NCBI GenBank assembly: GCA_964020085.1
Contig: OZ026601.1
Coordinates: 30,243,318-30,307,317, forward strand
Reading direction: 5' to 3'
DNA length: 64,000 nucleotides
DNA from: Micromussa lordhowensis
Lineage: Eukaryota > Cnidaria > Anthozoa > Scleractinia > Lobophylliidae
Positions 57,101 through 64,000 of the stretch are shown here, piece after piece; position 1 is the first letter of the stretch, and each line of letters opens with the position of its first letter. The translations under genes were made by a program, and so were the position numbers. The notes under the pieces are model-generated. The model was given only the letters and a program-made list of their open reading frames with translations, was not told the DNA's origin and did not search any database.

Positions 57101-60100
57101 GTACATGTATATCAGATATAAAGACACTCATTAAACATAATTTTTTTTTCTTTACAAATTATTAATGAGTTTCTGAAGCTCTCGTAAGTAACCACCCTCT
57201 ATTGTTTTCCATGGCGTCGCTTACGAGCTCATTCTTGTAAGTGACCAGCTCTACATGTAGTTACGACCACTTTTTAATTTCCGAGGTGGTCACTTACGGG
57301 AGCTTCGACTGTAGTAAGTAGAAGTGCTTCTCAGGACTACAGATTGCACACTGCAGCCTGGACAATCGCACTACACCAGCAACTCACACCATGTATTCAG
57401 AGCAGTATTACAGTATGTTCTTTTAAAAAACAATATATTGACAGTTTAATTGCTTACCAAGTCAAATTATGGGCTGTGTGTCCATTTACTTTTGAAGGGA
57501 ATATATTTTGTTTTTTGTTTAGGAGTCACTCAGACTGTGAGCAGTGTCTCTTTTACTTGAAGATCCTTGAGGGAAGAGAATCCTCCACTCATCTGCCAAC
57601 ACCCACCCTACTTGCGGCTCACAGCAGGTTTGCTATTCACCTCTGTTCATTTGTGTTCTTCCCCGCAAAGTTTCAAGCAAAAGAGAGACTAAATGTACTC
57701 ACAGTCTACTTACATTCTAATAAATTGATCAGTCTTGTGTGTGAGGTCTTCACTGTCTCTTGATCAATAATCATTTTCTTTATTCTTGTGAACAGTCTGC
57801 TTGACAATCAATGCATCAATTTTGTATAATTTAAGCCAAAAATTTGAGGGATATTAATATTTTGATTTTATCCATGGCAAACTTTTGCCATATATAATTG
57901 TTGTACAACACATTCCACATTTAACAATTTCCTTACCCCACCAGATTTAGGAAGATGTACAATCTGGACCTTGTTACCAAAATGCTTCTTCAGGTCATTG
58001 TAGACTCTTTCTTGATCAAGAACAACTATTACATCCACTAAAAAATGTTGAAAGATTCAAAAAGTAAATACAATGATGAAGAAAACATGTACCTGTACAT
58101 GAAGTTCTCAGTAATAACACTGCCACAAGGTTATTTTAAACCTCAAAAAAATAATAAATATTGCAACATTATAAGTTCATTATAAGTTCAATATTCAAAT
58201 TCAATGAACATATCTTGGTTTAGTTCTGCACAGTTTGACCTACACAGTGTACAGCGTAACCACCCCCTAACCCCCCCCCCCCCCCACCCCTAAGGCCTAT
58301 GCAGTAGTGTCATGCTCATCACCAGAGGCCACGTTCTTTTTACTCAGCACCAATAATTGTGACCTCCAGGCTGGTCCAGCACCGGGAGTCCACGATTCAC
58401 AGCCTTCACATCAAATCTGACAAATCTGATTGGCTGAGAATTATGAAATCAATACTCTGCACATGCTCGGAAAATCGGGTGGGGCCAGAGGTCACGATTC
58501 TTAGTGCTGACCAAAAGAAGCATGGTCTCTGGGGGATGAGAATGCAGTACTGTAGATTTGCCAGGTAAATTTACATTTTGGAAAATTGATAACTATTTAG
58601 TTTTTCATCATTTTCAGGTGTGACTGTAACCTACCTGTTGAATTATTAGCTACATGTGCATGTACATTGTGTATATGTATGTTAACTACATGTACATGTA
58701 CAGTTGTACATGTAAGTACAGTTACAAACTGTAAGGCATGTTATCTTAGGAAATAAATATTAGTTTCATTGAGATATCAGGGGTCTGAGATAGTGACGGA
58801 AAAAGTAAATCCAAGACAAAAATAATGATTAGAGATTGAGATAGGAGGAATTCAAGATAACTGAGTGCGAGATAGAGAGGTCTACTGTAAACCTAAACCT
58901 TGCAACCATATTGTGTTACCACACACAACATATTCTTATTATTAACTTTTTGACTATGTGGTTTGGATTGATGAAAAACTCTTCGTCTAGACAAGGATCT
59001 CTCATTTTTTTTAAGTTTTACCTGTATATGTACATACCATCAAATGCCTCAGCTGCATGAACCAGAATTCTGTAACCAGTGCCAGTCACCCAGCCACAGG
59101 TATTGATAATACAGCCACTCGCTCGAGCTATAAAGCAACACAATTCATATCAGCATGCACATGTAAATAATCCTAATGTTTCATACCATATCTTTGGAGA
59201 ATTTAATTTTTGATCAAAAGATGACAAGGTGCTGCATTCCCATGACCTTTCCAGGCTTCAGTTCAGGCGAGATGTTCAACGAAGCCAGGCAAAGTTGCAT
59301 GTGTTTGGAGATCATTTGCCTGGTGCATGATTGTACAATTTGGTATTTCCTTTGTTTCACATACTGTACATAATACAGTAAATATATTTACCAAGCATCA
59401 GGACAAAGGAAAGTACCAAATTGTCCCAAGGGTAAAACTGAACCACAACGTACATGTACAGTACACATACATGTACAGATATGCCTATAGCTGGGAAAAA
59501 AGAGACTCACCTTTCTTGTTCTTTTCGAACCTCTCTTTTGTGACTTCAGCAATTTTGCTGGATATCTTGTTATATAGCTTCTCATTTGGTCCAGGTGACA
59601 AGTGGCCATAATGATATACTAATGGTGCTTGAAGTGGAAATCCTGCAAGAAACAAAGTACATGTAATGTAGATTTACAATGAACGAACACGATACTGGTA
59701 AGTAAACAGTTTAAAATCAATAACTACAAGTACAATAAATTATTTCTAAAAAGAAACTTCACCTTCTTCAATATCTGCAGGTCTCTCAATCAGTAGAGCA
59801 CCTGTTAAAGAACGAAACATTTAGTTTTAAGACCTTGGTGGAATTACATGTTCAAGTTAAGTCTTAAGTAAAGTATAATTAAGTACACAATGCATTGAAC
59901 AAAAACTTACCCATTGAGCCAGGAATACCAACACTACCCTGAGGAATCACAAGAATTGTTAATCAGAAGAGTCTGTTAGTACAGGAATACTGCAGTGAAA
60001 GTTCACTCAAGCAAGAGAGCGGGGAGGATAGGTTGCTTGAATTGTCATATAGTTAAATGGAAGAGAGGATATTAAAGTAACAGTACATAAACACCTACCT

Positions 60101-61523
60101 GGCCAATATCCAGATCCACGAAAACTGGTCTTCTCCCCATCCTAATAGCATAGTTAAGCAGCAGCTGACACAGGGTAGACTTACCAACATCCACAGGGCC
60201 CACAACTAGTACCTGAATATTACCAAATAACAATTATTTAACCAATTGACTCCTGGAGCTTTATGCCAAAAACACATTTTTTGGACATTTTCAGCCTGAA
60301 TATGAGCCAACTTAGCTCCAATCTACTCAACATGCATTATTTTACATCATCACAGCATGCCATTCTTTCCACTAGCATGGTGCTTTTAATTGACATGTTT
60401 AAATGACAAAATTGCGAGATTTTGGACAAGATACATATGATGACATTAGAAGTGGAACAAAGACCAAAGTTCATTGTGGCCGGTTACAGCCGGCACAGGT
60501 GTCAATGGGTTAACAACCAACATATATACTGTGAACAATTAAATTTTGTGCCATTTAGAACACTCATTCAAGATCTATCAACAGGATTTTGGGGAGGTAA
60601 AAACAGATTGGCCTCATCCACAACACAAAATATATAGGTCTAACTATGACGATGTGCTTCACAAGTGCTCCAGTATTTGTGAGCTTACACTGTACCATAA
60701 CAGTTCAAAAAGAGTGTAAATGCATGTATAGTGTATGAACAGCACTGTGAGAGTAAACTAAAAATGCCCAAATGTTCCAGAAGACAACACACAAAGTATT
60801 TTCTGTCATGCATCTGCAAAAATAAATTACATTATTTAGAGAAGAAACCTCATCAGTCCCTTTTTGTGCGGATCCTCAATGCTGATTGAATTGGAATTTG
60901 AAAAAGTTGCTTTTTGTGCAGGGAGAAAAACAGGAGAGCCCGGCAAAAAACCCTTGTACTGTAGCAAGGCAAGAACCATCAACAATCCACATGACACCAG
61001 GACAGAATCAAACCCGGGCCACACTGTGGGAGGCAAGCACTCTCACCAATGTGCCATCCTGACTCCCTGTAAGATGCAAATCTTGTACAGGACTCACCCT
61101 TGGACCAGTCTCAGATTCATCAGGAGAGTTTTCAGCCTTTTGTCTCTTTTGTTCCAGGCCCATGTGAAGATTCAAGTACATGACCATGGGTGTTTCTTTA
61201 GAGATATAAGCAACCTCCAGAGGACCAGATATTTATGTTTGGTTATGGAAGATAGCTGTACACAGTAAAACTAGTACATGTAAATGTATGTGGAAAGTAT
61301 CGGATGATGCCAGTGTAGTCACAAGTATTTCAACATTTGGTAGTAATTACACAGACAACTGTTCATATGTTAAATTGTCAAGGATCTGAGTAAACAACAA
61401 AAAGGATATTTCAACAGTACAGCCATGCCAGGTGAAAATGGCAACTTTTGATCCAGCCTTGAAGGTGAATTTTTTGTTCCTAATGAGCTCAGTTCCAAAC
61501 ACTTCAGCTTGACCTTGGAGAAG
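54198..61523 (-). CDS. CLP1: Polyribonucleotide 5'-hydroxyl-kinase Clp1 (N-terminus missing)
   Basis: Exons, 5' to 3': 61410-61523, 61098-61232, 60099-60212, 59911-59938, 59763-59801, 59511-59642, 59038-59127, 57937-58037, 56502-56640, 55401-55481, 54522-54588 and 54198-54309 (TGA), with consistent phases, 383 residues. Human CLP1 has 425, so ~40 N-terminal residues are not found. Clp1 is an RNA 5'-kinase of the nuclear tRNA-splicing endonuclease complex and of pre-mRNA cleavage factor II. Seen: the N-terminal beta region ([21 protein letters not shown]), the P-loop [60 protein letters not shown], and the C-terminus [17 protein letters not shown]. The P-loop has Val where many have Thr (GPTDVGKST). 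The first visible intron is U12-like. Introns host a TTAA MITE, a Tigger-type MITE, a SINE and a 1.9-kb element. Confidence 0.95.
55871..56280. mobile_element. TTAA-flanked MITE in CLP1 intron
   Basis: Inverted ends GGTGGCTCAAAACAGTTTCC / (complement) GGTGGCTTGAAACAGTTTCC, extending through TACTTTCCAAGACTT and ATGGGTCATTATAACCACTC. TTAA at 55867-55870 and 56281-56284. Kolobok or piggyBac type by target site. Confidence 0.88.
56843..57311. mobile_element. Tigger/pogo-like MITE in CLP1 intron
   Basis: Ends CAGTCGAAGCTC, flanked by TA at 56841-56842 and 57312-57313, with internal GACCACTTGTAAGCGACCAC and GGTGGTCACTTACGGGAGC. Related to the MITE pair at 25749-26235 and 32533-33019. Confidence 0.88.
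58262..58292. repeat. C-rich homopolymer tract in CLP1 intron
   Basis: CCCCCTAA followed by a run of about 15 C. Length may be unreliable. Confidence 0.8.
60818..61070 (-). mobile_element. tRNA-derived SINE in CLP1 intron
   Basis: Minus-strand head at ~61068: GGATGGCACATTGGTGAGAG (A-box TGGCNNANNGG type) and GGGTTTGATTCTG (B-box-like), then a non-tRNA body with TTTGCCGGGCTCTCCTG, ending in an AT-rich tail near 60820. Confidence 0.65.
61233..61409 (-). other. Probable U12-type intron of CLP1
   Basis: 177 nt. The donor is ATATCCTTT, the U12 AT-type consensus. TTCCATAAC (one change from the TTCCTTAAC branch-site consensus) lies 10-11 nt before the 3' end, within the usual U12 distance. Exon homology places the junction at ...CTVE / ISGPLEVAY, which makes the intron end AA rather than AC. 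No GT donor or AG acceptor gives the conserved protein. Confidence 0.7.
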
Positions 61524-61564
61524 CTAAATTGAGAAAAAAAGCAAAAAACAAAAATAAACACAAT

Positions 61565-61566
61565 GT

Positions 61567-61598
<32 letters not shown>

Positions 61599-63451
61599 CC
61601 CCCCACGGAAGGGAATGGAAATTCCGGGGGCTGGGGGGTGTCATAGGCCCAGGAATTTCCGGAAGGGGGGGGGGGGGGAAGGATGTTGTTTTGATGAATT
61701 TTTTTTCCAGGCCGGTCTCAATTTTCTTACTGTTGTACGTAATCTTTCGTTGTTTGCACTGAGCTTCTCGAGTCACGAACGTAGAAAAAATAAATATCGC
61801 TAATTTAAAGCACAAGATGAATATTTTTGTGTTGGTTAGGCTCGAAATTCTGTCGCCGCAAGAGTCCGCAATTTCCCGAGTTGCGGCTAGAGATCGAATC
61901 GCTTGTTGTGGAAAATAGACGTGTGAACCATGACTGATTGAAAATATAAGTTTGTTGCACTTGACCAAATACTTCTGTCACTCCTATCTGTATTTCGTCG
62001 CATTTTTAAGTTGTCGTCGCAAGCGTGAAAAATAGCGTTTGAACTGAAAGAGTACACAACATCGAATTAGCAGAAATTCGGAATCGGTAGATAACAGACC
62101 TATTATCTCGTTAACAATGATTCTTGAACGAGTAAAACAGAACAGTAACAATTCTAGTTCAGCGGGTAAATATATTTTTAAAGCGAGCCACGTGCGATAG
62201 AAATCAGCAGAAATTATCACAGATAAATAAACGACTTTGCTGCTCCAATATTTCCGCATTAAAGCCGAGGACAAAGGGCAAAAAAGCGTTGGACACCCGT
62301 TTTGAATCACGCAGAAATTATAACATTTACATTCAAGCCTAAAGTAATCCTGAATGATATCGAGTAACATAAATCCATTCACACAAGTTTTGTTTACATT
62401 CCATCAAGTAGAGTGAGAAGAGTGTGAAGCTATTGTTTCCAAACGCAAGCACGGTGCTTAAACGTCATTTTCGACAGAACTTTGAATGAAAAAAAGTGTT
62501 TTATAAAAATTTTACAGGTTCAAGCAGATTTTCAGAGGTGCACAAGGCTGTTTGCCATAGGCTAACGCCATCAAAAATAAATTGCCGGGAAAGTTAAATT
62601 ATGCAAATTTCGAAATTGGCGACATGTCAAATTTTCACCGCCAGTCGATGGGACGCCAGTTGTCGCGAAAAAGATCTAATCACATTGAACGGCTACAAAA
62701 AACGAAGACGCATTCTTTTTACTGTTCTTATAGGGAGTCGTAGTTATCTTCCAAAATTACAGTGATTCGTAAACCAAGATCAAGAGCAAAGGGTTGCGTA
62801 AGAAAAATATTTGGCGCTGCAAGTGACAACCCAAATAACAGCGCAGCTTCAAGGGGCACTACAAAGAACGGCTAAGGAAATTTAACTTATTAGAACATTA
62901 AAGAACAGTAACATCTTTATTGAAGGCCCGGAAAGTTATGATTTTCCAGCTTCCAAATGAAATTGAATCTTTCAGATATATACATACAACGATTTGATCC
63001 GCCTAAATTTGAAACAAAACAGGCACTGAAAAATTAATTATGTTGTTTTGATTGTTTTGCTTTATAAACTGGTGCGGTGTAAAGCGTTTCTTGTGAGCAT
63101 TTCTCTCTCAACGGTCTTGGAAATGAACTTTTTTAGTAACCGCTGTTTTGCCTAAATTATGAAGCGGAATTGACGGGATTAAATCTATAATTTTCATATC
63201 GCAAATTCTCGGCGACATGCCTTCTGGCGATGTGTTACTCACAGTTTTTCGGGAAAAAAAAAGATAAAGATCAAAATCCGGTATCTTACACTGAAAAAAT
63301 CGCTTATTTTTGGTTCAAGGAATGATAATATTTCCAGGGGGCGAGAGGCTAAAATGGAATTTCCGGAGGGGAGGGGGGGGGGTCTATCCTGGGAGCCGAT
63401 TTTGGAAAATCCAGAGGGGGGGAGGGGTCATACGAAAAATCCCTTCCGTGG

Positions 63452-63483
<32 letters not shown>

Positions 63484-63485
63484 AC
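61565..63485. mobile_element. 1.9-kb inverted-repeat element with C/G-run termini
   Basis: Ends GTGTGGTTCCAGAAAATATC...CC at 61565 and the exact inverse at 63485, each followed inward by a C or G run of 10-16 and repeated GGAATTTCCGG-type blocks (61600-61680, 63335-63460). No transposase is readable in the interior, and no clear target duplication. It sits beside the first visible CLP1 exon. Confidence 0.8.
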
Positions 63486-63750
63486 AACTAGAATACAGGA
63501 AAAAAAATAAATTTAGGTATTAAGGGAAGGTACAGTATGTACATGTATCTTATCATGATGAACCAACTATCTCATTTTTTTGCTGCAATTTGAAACCCTT
63601 CAAATATACATGTATACATTAAACACTTAAAGATGATTTCCAGTTTGTACTGTGCATTCTCAGCATCCTAATGTTTATAAACATTGTTAGTTCCCACTTG
63701 ATGGAATGGGAATCAATGTTATTTCATTTGTTACGAACCACACACCTTAC

Positions 63751-63820
63751 CTTTGAGGCCTTTCAAATTCTTTTTCCAGCTGCTACATTGCATCAAGTGA
63801 TACGAAAAAGAACGAAGCAT
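63751..63820 (-). CDS. Possible first coding exon of a minus-strand gene
   Basis: ATG at 63818-63820 opens 23 codons (MLRSFSYHLMQCSSWKKNLK...) ending at a GTAAGG donor, phase 1. The N-terminus is basic with no acidic residues, like a mitochondrial presequence. The next visible CLP1 exon begins in phase 0, so it does not join directly to CLP1. Weak. Confidence 0.2.
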
Positions 63821-64000
63821 GATAAAGCTTAGACTGCTGCACATCCAGAATGGCGGTTGCTTTGAAACTTTGAATTTAAGTTTCATGTAAGAAGTTGTGA
63901 AATGTTTGTGTTTTCTGATGTCTTACATGACACAAAACTAAAGACGCAACCAAACTCTCAAGAGTGTGCAGTACTGACTGGAAAATCATCTTTGAATGGA

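Noticed and set aside
61529..61803. Gly/Pro-rich ORFs at 61529-61803 and 63310-63510
   Set aside because: Translations of homopolymer G/C runs in transposon ends.

Overview
The window looks like nuclear DNA of a non-bilaterian metazoan, most likely a cnidarian and plausibly a stony coral. This rests on AT-rich sequence, short introns with GT-AG sites, many ACATGTA-type repeats, BEL/Pao, Polinton-type and Penelope-like elements, tRNA-derived SINEs, and a class A GPCR in a locally duplicated block. The organism is inferred; no species is claimed. Nothing prokaryotic is present.

Layout. 1-2500: pyrimidine-rich minisatellite interrupted by the 3' tail of a LINE. 2.5-6.2 kb: one foldback repeat and otherwise no recognisable gene. 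6.25-18.77 kb: a BEL/Pao LTR retrotransposon (minus strand, near-identical LTRs, 5-bp target duplication) whose gag-pol zinc-knuckle region is split by a 6.9-kb DNA transposon. That transposon has CAC-type termini, a 3-bp target duplication, subterminal repeats and a five-exon gene of unknown family. 19-20.5 kb: Penelope-like fragments and microsatellites. 21.1-23.8 kb: a truncated, frameshifted Polinton-type DNA polymerase B.

23.8-37.8 kb: a large inverted duplication. The left arm carries the 3' end of an intact GPCR. The right arm carries a 5'-truncated GPCR copy and a 2.84-kb transposon with a 9-bp target duplication, whose empty site is preserved in the left arm. The spacer holds foldback elements and a third, older copy of part of the arm. 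38.3-39.3 kb: two Penelope-like 3' ends head to head. 39.5-43.2 kb: a segment flanked by inverted 10-bp-period repeats. 43.3-44.3 kb: a candidate two-exon small membrane-protein gene.

47.6-61.5 kb is the housekeeping part: a complete six-exon pyridoxamine-phosphate oxidase gene (PNPO, plus strand) converging on the polyribonucleotide 5'-hydroxyl-kinase gene CLP1 (minus strand, at least 12 coding exons, N-terminus not found). Introns of both genes host MITEs and SINEs, and one CLP1 intron looks like a minor-spliceosome (U12, ATATCCTT) intron. The two genes share no pathway: vitamin B6 salvage versus RNA 3'-end and tRNA processing. Most other content is transposon-derived.
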